Of a stretch of DNA of 64,000 nucleotides, positions 24,137 to 32,658 are shown one piece after another. The stretch is from assembly GCA_965262485.1 (NCBI GenBank), contig OZ253540.1, positions 434,001-498,000 on the forward strand, written 5' to 3'. The notes under the pieces are model-generated. The model was given only the letters and a program-made list of their open reading frames with translations, was not told where the DNA came from and searched no databases. The position numbers and the translations under genes are program-made. The first letter of the stretch is position 1, and every line of letters begins with the position of its first letter. This DNA is from Bin87 sp965262485 (lineage in GTDB: Bacteria > Chloroflexota > Dehalococcoidia > Lucifugimonadales > UBA3495).

Positions 24137-24886
24137 CTAGGCTTCTGGTTGTGACGGGGCAAGCGTTGCCAGGGCAGTTTCGGCAGCCTCGGTTTCAGCG
24201 GCGTTTTTGCTGCGACCGGTCCCGGCCGCCAGGACACCCGCGTTGCCAACCACCTCGACGGTGTAGCGCGGTTGGTGGGGAGTGCCTGACGTGCTAACCA
24301 CGTGGTAGGTGGGTGGACTCTGGCCCATGGACTGCAGCAATTCCTGCAACTCGGTTTTTGGATTGTAGGGTCGCCAGTCGGGGCGGCAGGTGTCGTTGAT
24401 TTCGTCGGCCAGCGCTTGCAGCACGAACCGACTCGCCTCGTCGTACCCGCCGTCGACGTAGATCGCGGCGATCACGGATTCCATGACGTCACCGAGAATC
24501 GAATCGCCGTAGCGAGTATCGGTAGAATCGGAGCCTCGACCCAGCATAACGTAATCGCCGAGTCCCAACCTTTCGCCAACGGCGGCCAGGGCCCGTTGAC
24601 TCAGCAGCGTCGTCCAGCGGCGCGTCAGCCCGCCCTCGTCGCAATCGGGCAGCCGGTGGTAGAGTTCGTCGCTGACAATCAGCCGCACCACAACGTCGCC
24701 GAGAAATTCGAGCCGTTCGTAGGAGTCCCGAGTATCACCGGAGTGCTCGTTGACCCAGGATCGATGGGTCAGGGCTTGACGCAACAAGCCCCGGTCCTGA
24801 AAGCTCAGGCCCAGGGCTTGTTCGAGTTCCTCGATTGGCCGATGCCCAAAGGCGGGCACCGAAAGGTTATGATCGGACACCCTCAT
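24137..24886 (-). CDS. rnc: Ribonuclease III
   Basis: 249 residues from ATG 24886. Cleaves double-stranded RNA (rRNA processing and turnover). The catalytic helix has YERLEFLGDVVVRLIV, and the second metal-site motif is SILGDVMESVIAAIYVDGG; both acidic pairs are present. A C-terminal double-stranded-RNA-binding domain (about 178-245) begins NPKTELQELLQ and ends KNAAETEAAETAL. Its start lies 20 nt inside the 3' end of the DsbA-fold gene, so translation is coupled to that gene and, if that gene needs selenocysteine, possibly depends on it. Confidence 0.93.
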   Translation of the reverse strand: MRVSDHNLSVPAFGHRPIEELEQALGLSFQDRGLLRQALTHRSWVNEHSGDTRDSYERLEFLGDVVVRLIVSDELYHRLPDCDEGGLTRRWTTLLSQRALAAVGERLGLGDYVMLGRGSDSTDTRYGDSILGDVMESVIAAIYVDGGYDEASRFVLQALADEINDTCRPDWRPYNPKTELQELLQSMGQSPPTYHVVSTSGTPHQPRYTVEVVGNAGVLAAGTGRSKNAAETEAAETALATLAPSQPEA

Positions 24887-25505
24887 ACGGCCACGGCGGG
24901 GAAGGTCGCTTGATCTCGCCCACGTGCTTGTGGTCGGCAACCATCTCGACCAGGTTGTCGTAAATCGAGCCGGACTCTTCGCTAGAAGGGATAAACATCT
25001 TCACGAACGCCGAATTGCCGTTGGGGAACACGTAGAGAGGCACGCCAAAGGCGCCGTGTACTTCCACGGCCTCGGTGTGGCTCTCGCCAATCTCGCGCAG
25101 GATTTCCGGATCGGCCAGGTCTTCAGCGAACTGGCCCATATCAACACCGGATGCCTCGGCAACCGCGTTGATGGCGTCGGCGTCGGTCAAGTCGATGCGG
25201 TCTTCGTGCCTGGCCCGGAGCAGGTTGATGAAGAATGTGTCCCAAATCTCCTGACCCTGCCGCTGGGCGGCAACGCCGGCGCGCAGCTCCAGGAGCGTGT
25301 TGTCGGAGTCATCCTGTTCCCAGTATTTGAAGTTGTCGCCGTCGGCTTTGTTGTTGTCGTAATTGACCTGTACCAACGAGAACGGCTTCAGGTTTACGTT
25401 GATCTCCTGATCGGTACTTTCTCGAACTTTCGCCCACCACATGGCAGCGTTGTACACGAAAGGTCAACGGAAATCGTAATAGCAAAGGAAATCGGTTTCG
25501 GCCAT
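24867..25505 (-). CDS. DsbA-fold oxidoreductase with in-frame TGA at the catalytic Cys (candidate selenoprotein)
   Basis: Reading from ATG 25505, with a perfect GGAGG 7 nt upstream, gives MAETDFLCYYDFR, then TGA (25464-25466), then PFVYNAAMWW and a long open frame to 24867. The TGA falls where DsbA/HCCA-isomerase-fold proteins have the nucleophilic Cys (DFxCP), and the cis-Pro loop AFGVPLYVFPN is present near residue 155. So the likely protein has 212 residues with selenocysteine at position 14. A conventional call would begin at GTG 25455-25457, lose the active site and have no ribosome site. A stem-loop follows the TGA. The alternative is a nonsense mutation or sequencing error. Confidence 0.75.
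25427..25462 (-). promoter_or_regulatory. Candidate bacterial SECIS hairpin
   Basis: Starting 2 nt after the TGA, CUUUCG pairs perfectly with CGAAAG (6 bp; 25457-25462 with 25427-25432). Inside, CUGCC can pair with GGUGG (two G-U pairs) closing the loop AUGU, 22-25 nt after the TGA. This spacing fits the range known for bacterial selenocysteine insertion elements, which sit in the coding region just downstream of UGA. The fold is by eye and not tested thermodynamically. Confidence 0.5.
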
Positions 25506-25623
25506 TGTGCCACCTCCAAGGTTCGATCCTCAAATCCGTGGGCGATTATAGCCCATGTTGACGGAATTGTAGCACATACCCGTGCGGACGTCATGGCGGC
25601 GGCTGCATGAATACCGTGGCGAA

Positions 25624-25653
25624 TTGCACACAACCCCCTAATAAGGTTATATT
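25624..25653 (+). promoter_or_regulatory. Promoter of the nitroreductase gene
   Basis: TTGCAC (25624-25629) and TATATT (25648-25653) are 18 bp apart. The start codon 25706 lies 52 nt downstream with AGGAG at 25693-25697. Confidence 0.6.
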
Positions 25654-25705
25654 GCACATACTTAAATTGCTCTTCTGGCCCTGCTAATTAATAGGAGTTG
25701 CAGCC

Positions 25706-26311
25706 ATGACACAGAGCCAACGGTTACGCAGCGGCAACGTTCAGCCTCCGGCATCTACGATGTCCGTTTACGAAGCGATCCACAGTCGGCGGATGAATAA
25801 TGAGTTTACCGACGACGTCCCGCCCCGCGAATCGATGGAAAGGATGATTGACGCGGCGATCTGGGCGCCCAATCATCGGCTGACCAATCCGTGGCGGTTT
25901 TTTGTGCTGGAGAAGGGTGGCGTCAAACGAGCCGAAGTCGCGCAGTTGGCCTACGACAATATCTTCGAGCGTAGCGGCAACCACGACAACGCCGACGGCA
26001 GCCGTCAAAGGGTGCTGGACGCGCCCGCGTTGATCTACGTGTACAGCGTGCCCGGAGACCGGGAAGACCTTACACAGGAAAATTACGCCGCCGCGTGCTG
26101 TGCGGTTCAGAATCTGCTGTTGGCGGCGGTGGCCGAGGGTTTGGCCGGGGACTGGAGCACGGGGAATACGACGCGGCATCCGCGCCTGGCAGAAACCCTG
26201 GGCGCCGAAGCTGACTGGACGATGGTGGGCGCCCTGTTTATCGGCCAGCCGTCGCGTCCGTCTGCCTCCGTGCGGGCCGCTCCCGCCGAGGTTGCCGTAT
26301 GGCTGGATTGA
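25706..26311 (+). CDS. Nitroreductase-family FMN enzyme
   Basis: 201 residues. Nitro-FMN-reductase fold: SVYEAIHSRRMNNEFTDDVPP at the N-terminus (FMN phosphate contact by SRR), AIWAPNHRLTNPWRFFVLE, then AACCAVQNLLLAAVAEGL and a C-terminal GALFIGQPS. Uses NAD(P)H and FMN to reduce nitro or quinone-like compounds; the true substrate is unknown. AGGAG 8 nt before ATG and a clear promoter show it starts its own transcript. Confidence 0.9.
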   Translation: MTQSQRLRSGNVQPPASTMSVYEAIHSRRMNNEFTDDVPPRESMERMIDAAIWAPNHRLTNPWRFFVLEKGGVKRAEVAQLAYDNIFERSGNHDNADGSRQRVLDAPALIYVYSVPGDREDLTQENYAAACCAVQNLLLAAVAEGLAGDWSTGNTTRHPRLAETLGAEADWTMVGALFIGQPSRPSASVRAAPAEVAVWLD

Positions 26312-26409
26312 CCGGTTAGCCGGGGTTATCCGGTTGCGCTATACTATCGCACCACCGCGACGGCGCTGGAAAACCAAACCCGATTCTTGCGGCGAGGAGC
26401 AGATAGATC

Positions 26410-26916
26410 ATGGCCTGGGCCGAGACAATCATTGACACGCTGAAAAAATGGGACACGTCGCTCATTGCATACGTTCCCGATATATCAATTCACCAGGTTA
26501 CGCGCCTCATCGAGGTGGATCCGTACTTCCATCTGGTGTCGTGTACCCGAGAGGAAGAGGCAATCGGCGTTGCGGTGGGGAGCTACGCCACCGGGCGAAA
26601 TGCTGCCGTATTCATGCAGTCCAGCGGGTTCGGCAACAGCGTCAACGCCGTAGCCAGCCTGTGTATCCCGTCGCGCACACCCATACCGATCTTCATGAAC
26701 CTGCGGGGACAGGTTGGCGAGTTCAACATCGCGCAGGTGGCCATGGGCCGCAACACCAAACCCATCCTGGACCTGTTCGGTATCGCTCATTACACCATCG
26801 AGACCGAGGACCGGTTTGACACGCTGCTGGACGGCATCATGAAGCTGTGCCACGCCCACCGGAATCCGGTTGCCGTTTGTATGACCCCGATGCTGCACGG
26901 AGGGAAAATTGCTTAG
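26410..26916 (+). CDS. comD: ThDP-dependent decarboxylase, alpha (PYR-domain) subunit, sulfopyruvate decarboxylase-like
   Basis: 168 residues, the size of a single PYR domain. CTREEEAIGVAVGSYATGR carries the conserved Glu that activates thiamine diphosphate, and QSSGFGNSVNAVASL and FMNLRGQVGEFN are typical of sulfopyruvate/phosphonopyruvate decarboxylase alpha halves. It pairs with the next gene, which holds the ThDP-binding half; the two overlap by 8 nt. Family members decarboxylate 3-sulfopyruvate or phosphonopyruvate; the choice cannot be made from sequence, so the symbol is tentative. A TATACT hexamer lies at 26340-26345 upstream. Confidence 0.8.
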   Translation: MAWAETIIDTLKKWDTSLIAYVPDISIHQVTRLIEVDPYFHLVSCTREEEAIGVAVGSYATGRNAAVFMQSSGFGNSVNAVASLCIPSRTPIPIFMNLRGQVGEFNIAQVAMGRNTKPILDLFGIAHYTIETEDRFDTLLDGIMKLCHAHRNPVAVCMTPMLHGGKIA

Positions 26917-27466
26917 GTTCGACGCCACGAAACTCGTACTCAGTCACGCCGGGGACAGCCCGGTGGTTGGCAATCTGGGGCCCACCAGCGACGAGCTGTA
27001 TCACGCCGGCCATCGAGACCGGAATTTCTATACCTACGGCAATATGGGTTTGTGCTCCTCAATCGCATTGGGCATGGCCCTCTCCACCGATGACAAGATC
27101 ATTTCGCTGGACGGCGACGGCTCGCTGCTGATGAACCTGGGGACGATCGCAACCATTGGCCGGGAAAAGCCGGAGAACCTGGTGGTAGTGGTTTGGGACA
27201 ACGAAGCGTGGGGACAAACGGGCGGACAGCCCAGCCATACGGCCACGAACACCAATCTGGAGGATGTGGCGCAGTCCTGTGGCATCACGAAAACCGCGAC
27301 GGTGGGCGACCTCGAAACCCTTGAGGACGTTTTCTCGCGGGCGATGGCGGAGCCGGGCCCCTGGTTCATCGTGGCCAAGATCGAAGAAGCCGAGGAATAC
27401 ATGCCCGTCGCGCCGGTGGAGCCGGAATTTACGCTGTACCGGTTTAGGAATACGTACGTGGGGTAA
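26909..27466 (+). CDS. comE: ThDP-dependent decarboxylase, beta (ThDP-binding) subunit
   Basis: 185 residues from TTG 26909, overlapping the alpha gene by 8 nt; CGGAGGG just upstream serves as ribosome site. The ThDP/Mg motif is LDGDGSLLMNLGTIATIG...VVVWDNEAWGQTGG (GDG-X~25-N form); NMGLCSSIALGMALS precedes it. It forms a complete enzyme only with the upstream alpha subunit. Candidate substrates are sulfopyruvate or phosphonopyruvate, which would place it in organosulfonate or organophosphonate use; no neighbour settles this. Confidence 0.8.
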   Translation: MLRFDATKLVLSHAGDSPVVGNLGPTSDELYHAGHRDRNFYTYGNMGLCSSIALGMALSTDDKIISLDGDGSLLMNLGTIATIGREKPENLVVVVWDNEAWGQTGGQPSHTATNTNLEDVAQSCGITKTATVGDLETLEDVFSRAMAEPGPWFIVAKIEEAEEYMPVAPVEPEFTLYRFRNTYVG

Positions 27467-27495
27467 TGGAGTGGGTCGGGCCTGGCGTTCGCGAA

Positions 27496-28054
27496 GTGGG
27501 GTTTAGCGACTACATCATTTACGTTGACGAAAGCGGCGACCCTAATCCGGTGTCCGTTGACCCCAACTATGCGGGCGCTTTTTATGGCCAGGCTGGACCG
27601 GCTAATCAGGCAAGCGGATTTCACAATCATTGCCGCCGCGATTGACAAGCGCGGGTTGGAGCAACCGCACGACCTCTACGAGATAGCCCTGCGAAATTGT
27701 ATGGAACGCACTTACGGCTTTCTGAAAAATCGCGGCGAGCGTAAGCGGACAACACACATCATAATTGAGGGTAGAGGCAGCAAGGAAGACAGGCAACTGA
27801 CGGAGGCATTCCGGCGCATTCGGCATGGCGAAAACTCGCCAAGCCAAACTCTGCCGGGTCTTGATATTATATTTGCGGACAAGAAAGCCAACTCGGCAGG
27901 GTTACAAATCGCAGATTTGACCGCGCGCCCTATTGGACGTCATTGCATTAACCCGGAGCAATCCAACCGAGCTTGGGATGCGATAGAGCCAAAGCTGCTG
28001 CGCTCTCCGCAAGGTGATGCGGATGGGTGGGGGCTTACGATCCTGCCAGAATAA
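27496..28054 (+). pseudogene. DUF3800 family protein, frameshifted with internal deletion
   Basis: The typical DUF3800 N-terminus (DYIIYVDESGDPNP, from 27508) is in one frame. After about 27570 the rest continues in another: RLDRLIRQADFTIIAAAIDKRG, LRNCMERTYGFL, IIIEGRGSKEDRQL, FADKKANSAGLQIADLTARPIG. Roughly 50-60 residues normally between these parts are missing. DUF3800 proteins are RNase H-like and often lie in mobile or defence regions. The second part could still be translated from TTG 27524 or ATG 27569/27584, but it would lack the first catalytic Asp. Confidence 0.75.
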
Positions 28055-28056
28055 GG

Positions 28057-28084
28057 AAAAGCCCCGGAGTAGTCCGGGACTTTT
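28057..28084 (+). terminator. Intrinsic terminator
   Basis: AAAAGCCCCGGA (28057-28068) pairs with TCCGGGACTTTT (28073-28084), a 12-bp stem with one mismatch ending in T residues. It overlaps the end of the DUF3800 remnant and separates it from the 2-oxoacid dehydrogenase operon. Confidence 0.65.
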
Positions 28085-28360
28085 ACACGGATTGGGAACT
28101 ACCCTGGCCCTCAACGATGGGCTGCACTACTGCGATCCCATCGCCGGCAGGAAACATCCTGCCTTCAACGTACTTGATTGCTTACGGTCAAGCCGAAGCC
28201 AAATCCGCCGGCCGTAACCATCCCCAATCGCAACTTGATGCTATACCGCCGTGGTATAGCAGTCAACATCCGGTTTGCCAGCCCTGCCAGGTTGGTCTAT
28301 GATTGATTTAGGCGGGGTATACCGCCGATTTCCGCTCCTGGCTCTGAGGAGACTCGCACC
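28085..28360. other. Spacer before the 2-oxoacid dehydrogenase operon
   Basis: No gene seen. It holds a perfect 9-bp hairpin, TGCTATACC (28239-28247) with GGTATAGCA (28253-28261), and a related GGTATACC at 28316. A hairpin or operator of this kind upstream of the E1alpha gene could be regulatory; there is no further evidence. GAGGAG precedes the ATG at 28361. Confidence 0.4.
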
Positions 28361-29401
28361 ATGACCCAGGCCAACGTCCCGAATGCAGGCATTGAGGCCG
28401 CGCTTGCATCCAACGGCATCCCGTCCGCCTTGCCTGCCGGCCTGACTGTGACCGACCTGGCTGAAGCCTGCCGGCAAATGATCCTGGTGCGTACTATGGA
28501 CGAACGCATCTGGATGATGAATCGCCAGGGCAAAGTTCCTATTGCCGCATCTGCCCAGGGACACGAGGCGGCGCAACTGGGTTCGCTGCTGGCGGCGCAA
28601 AAGGACGGCGACTGCTTCCTTTTCCCGTATTACCGCGACCTGGCGATCAAGATGGCGGTTGGGCTAACGCCCCGTCAGGTGATGCTGTCTTTCATGGGCA
28701 AGGAAGGCGATCCATACTCGGGAGCGCGCCAGTTTCCGTTGCAAGGGGCCGACCTGCCGAGGCGCGTTATCCAGATCTCCAACGTAGTCGCGGCCGGATT
28801 GACCCAGAGCGTGGGCTACGCTTTGGGGTGCAGGATGCTCGGGGATGACACGGTTACGCTTTGCTATTTCGGCGACGGCGCGACCAGCCAGGGCGAAACT
28901 CATGAGGCCATGAACTTCGCGGCCATTCATCAGTTGCCTATCGTCTTCATCTGCGAAAACAACAAATTCGCCATCTCAACACCTCAAAACTCCCAAATGG
29001 TGATCGCAGATGTGGCAGCCCGAGCGGAAGCATACGGCTTCCCCGGTTTTGTTGTCGATGGACTCGACTTCATGGCCTGTTATGAGGCTACCCGAGAGGC
29101 CATCGTCCATGCGCGCCGCACCGGCCCGACTCTGGTGGAGATGAAGTGCGAACGGTTCATGCCGCACACCACTGACGACGACGACCGGCGCTATCGCGAC
29201 CGCGACGCCCTTGATGCTGCACGCCAGCGGGATCCGGTCGTAACTTTCCCGGCCGACCTGGTGATTCGAGGCATCGTTTCTCAGGAGCAGGTTGATGGAT
29301 TCAGGGCCGAGGCTGTTCAGCAGATTAACGACGCCACCGATTTTGCGGACGCCGCACTCCCCCCTGACGCATCCACCATCTATGACAATCTGTACGTGTA
29401 A
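28361..29401 (+). CDS. bkdA1: 2-oxoacid dehydrogenase E1 component, alpha subunit
   Basis: 346 residues. ThDP-dependent decarboxylation of a 2-oxoacid and acyl transfer to the lipoyl group of E2. Motifs: ILVRTMDERIW, AASAQGHEAAQLGS, FPYYRDLAIKMAVG, and the ThDP site FGDGATSQGETHEAMNFAA...FICENNKFAIST. The FPYYRD form and absence of an RGH pattern favour branched-chain or related 2-oxoacids over pyruvate, but this is not certain. First gene of E1alpha-E1beta-E2-lipB-GMC, with 21 nt to E1beta. Confidence 0.88.
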   Translation: MTQANVPNAGIEAALASNGIPSALPAGLTVTDLAEACRQMILVRTMDERIWMMNRQGKVPIAASAQGHEAAQLGSLLAAQKDGDCFLFPYYRDLAIKMAVGLTPRQVMLSFMGKEGDPYSGARQFPLQGADLPRRVIQISNVVAAGLTQSVGYALGCRMLGDDTVTLCYFGDGATSQGETHEAMNFAAIHQLPIVFICENNKFAISTPQNSQMVIADVAARAEAYGFPGFVVDGLDFMACYEATREAIVHARRTGPTLVEMKCERFMPHTTDDDDRRYRDRDALDAARQRDPVVTFPADLVIRGIVSQEQVDGFRAEAVQQINDATDFADAALPPDASTIYDNLYV

Positions 29402-29422
29402 GGACGCACGGGCGGGAACGAT

Positions 29423-30406
29423 ATGGCAGAGATGACGGTAATCGAGGCGGTGCGTTCGGCGCTGCGCGAGGAGATGGAGAGGGACGAGCGCGTTTTCGTC
29501 ATGGGCGAGGATGTGGGTCAGCGGGGCGGCGTGTTCCTGGCTACCCAGGGCTTCGTCGAAGACTTTGGCCCGCAGCGGGTTTTGGATACTCCGCTGGCCG
29601 AGGCGTCCATCATGGGCATCGCATTAGGCGCCGCGTTCCGGGGGATGCGTCCTATTCCCGAAGTGCAATTCTCCGATTTTGTGTGGCCCAGTGTCAACCA
29701 ACTGATTGGCGAAGCAGCCCGCGTCTATTACGGGACCAACGGCGCTCTCAAAGTCCCGATGACCGTCCGCATACCCTATGGCGGCGGTATTCGGGGAGGG
29801 TTGTACCACTCGCAGAATGTGGAAGCGCTGTTCTTCCACACGCCCGGATTGCTGGTGGTCACACCGTCCACGCCGTATGAGGCCAAGGGTCTGCTGAAAT
29901 CGGCAATCCGCGACGATAACCCCGTTATATTTCTGGAGCATAAGAAAACCTACCGGCTGGTTCGGGGTGAAGTTCCTGACGGGGAATACACCATACCCAT
30001 CGGTCCGGCAGACATAAAACGGGTGGGTAGCGACGTCACCGTGGTCTCCTATGGGCTGGCGATGCACTACTGCCTTGCCGCCGCCGAAGCCGTAGCAGCC
30101 GATGGAATCTCCGCGGAAGTGGTGGACCTCCGAACGCTGAAACCGCTGGATACGGAAACCATACTGGATTCGGTGCGGAAGACGGGCAAATTGCTGGTGG
30201 TGCACGAAGACAACATCAGCGGCGGTATTGGCGCGGAGATCGCCGCTCTCGCGGCTGATGAAGCGTTTGAGTATCTGGATGCGCCGATCGCCCGATTGTG
30301 CGGCCCTGATGTCCCGACGATGCCGTTCGCTCAGACTCTGGAAGATGCTTACATGCCGAGCCCGCAGGCCATCGCTTCCGAACTGCGCCGGTTGGCTGCT
30401 TACTGA
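29423..30406 (+). CDS. bkdA2: 2-oxoacid dehydrogenase E1 component, beta subunit
   Basis: 327 residues. Transketolase-like PYR domain followed by the C-terminal transketolase domain. Typical stretches: MTVIEAVRSALREEMERD, VFVMGEDVGQRGGVF (with the ThDP-contacting Glu nearby), DTPLAEASIMGIALGAAFRG, VPMTVRIPYGGGIRGGLYHSQ, TPSTPYEAKGLLKSAIRDDNPVIFLEHK (first part) and VVDLRTLKPLDTETIL. Forms the alpha2beta2 E1 with the gene 21 nt upstream. 73 nt separate it from E2. Confidence 0.9.
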   Translation: MAEMTVIEAVRSALREEMERDERVFVMGEDVGQRGGVFLATQGFVEDFGPQRVLDTPLAEASIMGIALGAAFRGMRPIPEVQFSDFVWPSVNQLIGEAARVYYGTNGALKVPMTVRIPYGGGIRGGLYHSQNVEALFFHTPGLLVVTPSTPYEAKGLLKSAIRDDNPVIFLEHKKTYRLVRGEVPDGEYTIPIGPADIKRVGSDVTVVSYGLAMHYCLAAAEAVAADGISAEVVDLRTLKPLDTETILDSVRKTGKLLVVHEDNISGGIGAEIAALAADEAFEYLDAPIARLCGPDVPTMPFAQTLEDAYMPSPQAIASELRRLAAY

Positions 30407-30479
30407 CGGAACCATCCCGCGACAGTCTGGTCGTTTTGACCGGCCAGCATCCGGTTGACGCGCCGTAGAGGAACTCATA

Positions 30480-31925
30480 GTGGCCGAATTCATCGAACTG
30501 CCCCACGTTGGCGAGAGTGTCGTTGAAGGCACGATCGGCAAATGGCTGAAGCAACCGGGCGATCGGGTGGAACGCTACGACCCACTGGTCGAAGTCGTAA
30601 CCGACAAGGTTACGATGGAAGTTCCCTCTCCGGTGGCTGGGCAGCTGCTGCGCATTATTGCCGCGGAGGGTGAAACTGTACCGATGGGCGCTCCCATTGC
30701 TGAGGTGGAAACCGACGAAAGGGGTACGCCGGCCGCTCAACCGGGCAACGATGCGACGACGGTCGCCGCCCCCGCTGTGTCCGTGCCCGTCGGGGCGCCG
30801 CCGAAAACACCCGCCGCCGCACCAGCGTCGCCCACGCCAACTGCGTACCTCATCACCGATGCGCGACCGGTTGGACCGACCGGCGGATCGGCAGTAGAGG
30901 CGTTGGCCGAGGAAGCCGCGGCGATGGTTTCCAATGCAACACCGTCTGGTCAGTTGTCCACGGCTATCGCGCCGCCGCCGGCCCAGGTCCCGCAGCCGGT
31001 AATCATGGCCCCCCAGACGGATGTTGACGTCGAAAGAGCGGCGAACCTTTTGTCCCCCGCCGTGCGTCGCCTGGCCCGTGAGCACAACATTGACGTGAGC
31101 CGCATAGCCGGCACCGGCCTTGGGGGTCGCATTACCCGCAACGACGTGCTCCGGTTCCTGGAGTCTGCCGCTGCTGCCGACGCTGCGCCCCGCACGGACG
31201 ATGCTGCGCGGACGATGGCAGCCGATGGTGACGAAGCAAGGATCGCCACCACGCCGGTGCGCCGGATGATCGCCGACGCAATGGTGCGGTCGGTGAGTCA
31301 GATACCCCATGCCTGGAGCATGGTGGAGGTTGACATAACCGATCTGGTTGCGCTGCGGAACCGGGAGCGGGACGGGTTCCGTCAAAGAGAGGGTATCAAC
31401 CTCACCTATCTGCCATTTGCACTCAAGGCAGTGGCGGCCGCGTTGAAGGACAATCCCACGCTCAACGCATCCTGGGGAGGCGATCACATATTGGTAAAAC
31501 GGCGCATCAACCTGGGCATTGCGGTTGCCGCGCCGACCGGGCTGGTGGTGCCGGTTATCCGTGATGCCGACCGGCTCAGCATCGCCGGTCTGGCTCACTC
31601 CATTGACGATTTGGCCGGACGCGCTCGCAGCGGGGCCTTGCGCCTGGAGGACGTTCAGGGCGGCACGTTCACCGTGAACAACACCGGAGCGCTGGGCAGC
31701 ACGGTCAGCGGCCCTATAATCAACCATCCGCAGGCCGGGATTCTGACGACGGAGGCGGTGCAGCAACGGCCGGTTGTCATCAACAACGCCATCGGAATCC
31801 GTTGGATGATGAATATCTGCCTGTCATTCGACCACCGCATCAACGATGGCGAGGAATCCGGCGCGTTCCTGCAATCGGTGAAACGTCGCCTGGAGGCGAT
31901 GGATGACGACACGCCTATCTACTGA
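30480..31925 (+). CDS. bkdB: 2-oxoacid dehydrogenase E2, dihydrolipoamide acyltransferase
   Basis: 481 residues from GTG 30480 (AGAGGA 6 nt upstream). A single lipoyl domain (1-80) has the lipoyl-lysine in VVTDKVTMEVPSPVAG. A long Ala/Pro-rich linker (~85-180) is followed by the E1/E3-binding domain (SPAVRRLAREHNIDVSRI) and the catalytic domain (~255-481), ending in SFDHRINDGEESGAFL, the HxxxDG active site. No E3 gene lies nearby. It overlaps lipB by 23 nt, which makes the protein needing lipoylation and the lipoyl-making enzyme part of one mRNA. Confidence 0.92.
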   Translation: MAEFIELPHVGESVVEGTIGKWLKQPGDRVERYDPLVEVVTDKVTMEVPSPVAGQLLRIIAAEGETVPMGAPIAEVETDERGTPAAQPGNDATTVAAPAVSVPVGAPPKTPAAAPASPTPTAYLITDARPVGPTGGSAVEALAEEAAAMVSNATPSGQLSTAIAPPPAQVPQPVIMAPQTDVDVERAANLLSPAVRRLAREHNIDVSRIAGTGLGGRITRNDVLRFLESAAAADAAPRTDDAARTMAADGDEARIATTPVRRMIADAMVRSVSQIPHAWSMVEVDITDLVALRNRERDGFRQREGINLTYLPFALKAVAAALKDNPTLNASWGGDHILVKRRINLGIAVAAPTGLVVPVIRDADRLSIAGLAHSIDDLAGRARSGALRLEDVQGGTFTVNNTGALGSTVSGPIINHPQAGILTTEAVQQRPVVINNAIGIRWMMNICLSFDHRINDGEESGAFLQSVKRRLEAMDDDTPIY

Positions 31926-32658
31926 TTCGGTGGGATTGGAAGTTTCGCCCCCGGAGTCATGCCGTGTAGTCTGGCTGGGAACGATGCCCTACCGGGATGC
32001 TTGGGATCTGCAGGTGGAGATTGCCGGCCGCGTGCGGCGTGGTGTCGAACCTGAAACTCTGCTGCTGTTGGAGCACCCCCACACCTACACCCGAGGGCGT
32101 TTATCTCCCGATGCTCACCTGCTGCTGGACGATGCGGCGATTGCCAGTCTCGGAGCGGAGGTCGTGGCAACCGACCGCGGCGGATTGACCACTTATCACG
32201 GGCCCGGCCAGTTGGTTGCCTATCCAATCATCAGGCTGCGGGGACGGGGTGGCCCGCACTGGTACGTGCGCACGCTGGAACGGGTGATCATCAACAGCTT
32301 GTCCCAGGTTGGCCTCACCGGCGCAACGGTGCCGGGTTTGACCGGAGTGTGGACGGCAGACGGCCAACGTAAGGTGGCTGCCATTGGCGTCAAAATCGCC
32401 GGTGGCGTGGCCTACCACGGTTTTGCAATCAACGTCAGCACCGATTTGACGATGTATGACGCCATAATTCCCTGCGGTATCACCGACCGGGGCGTTACCA
32501 GCATGGTTGCCGAATTACCCGACAGCGCCAACAATTTGACGGTGAAAGCAGTGGCGGACATTGTGGCCCGGCAGTTTTCCGATGTGTTTGGGTTCCGCAG
32601 TGAAACTGCCAACGCGGCGGCGCTGGAGGCAACGGAATGCAGTACGACGTCATCGTAG
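31903..32658 (+). CDS. lipB: Octanoyl-[ACP]:protein octanoyltransferase LipB
   Basis: 251 residues. Moves octanoyl from acyl carrier protein to lipoyl domains, the first step of lipoate synthesis. Signatures: LLLLEHPHTYTRGR, ATDRGGLTTYHGPGQLVAYPI, KVAAIGVKI with the catalytic Lys, and HGFAINVSTDLTMYDAIIPCGI with the catalytic Cys. Length normal. Start lies inside the end of E2, and the stop lies inside the next gene (22-nt overlap). LipA, needed to insert sulfur, is not in the window. Confidence 0.93.
   Translation: MTTRLSTDSVGLEVSPPESCRVVWLGTMPYRDAWDLQVEIAGRVRRGVEPETLLLLEHPHTYTRGRLSPDAHLLLDDAAIASLGAEVVATDRGGLTTYHGPGQLVAYPIIRLRGRGGPHWYVRTLERVIINSLSQVGLTGATVPGLTGVWTADGQRKVAAIGVKIAGGVAYHGFAINVSTDLTMYDAIIPCGITDRGVTSMVAELPDSANNLTVKAVADIVARQFSDVFGFRSETANAAALEATECSTTSS

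Noticed and set aside
25464..25466. Simple pseudogene from a nonsense codon in the DsbA-fold gene
   Set aside because: The TGA is exactly at the catalytic Cys position, the ribosome site is perfect, the rest of the frame is undamaged and a hairpin follows. Kept as the main alternative, not the preferred reading.
28239..28261. tRNA or terminator at the TGCTATACC hairpin
   Set aside because: No cloverleaf, no T tract; noted only as a hairpin.
30216..31766. 516-codon open frame antisense to the E2 gene
   Set aside because: It is the mirror of a clearly recognised lipoyl acyltransferase, has low-complexity His/Arg/Gly-rich composition and no domain; shadow of GC-rich coding.
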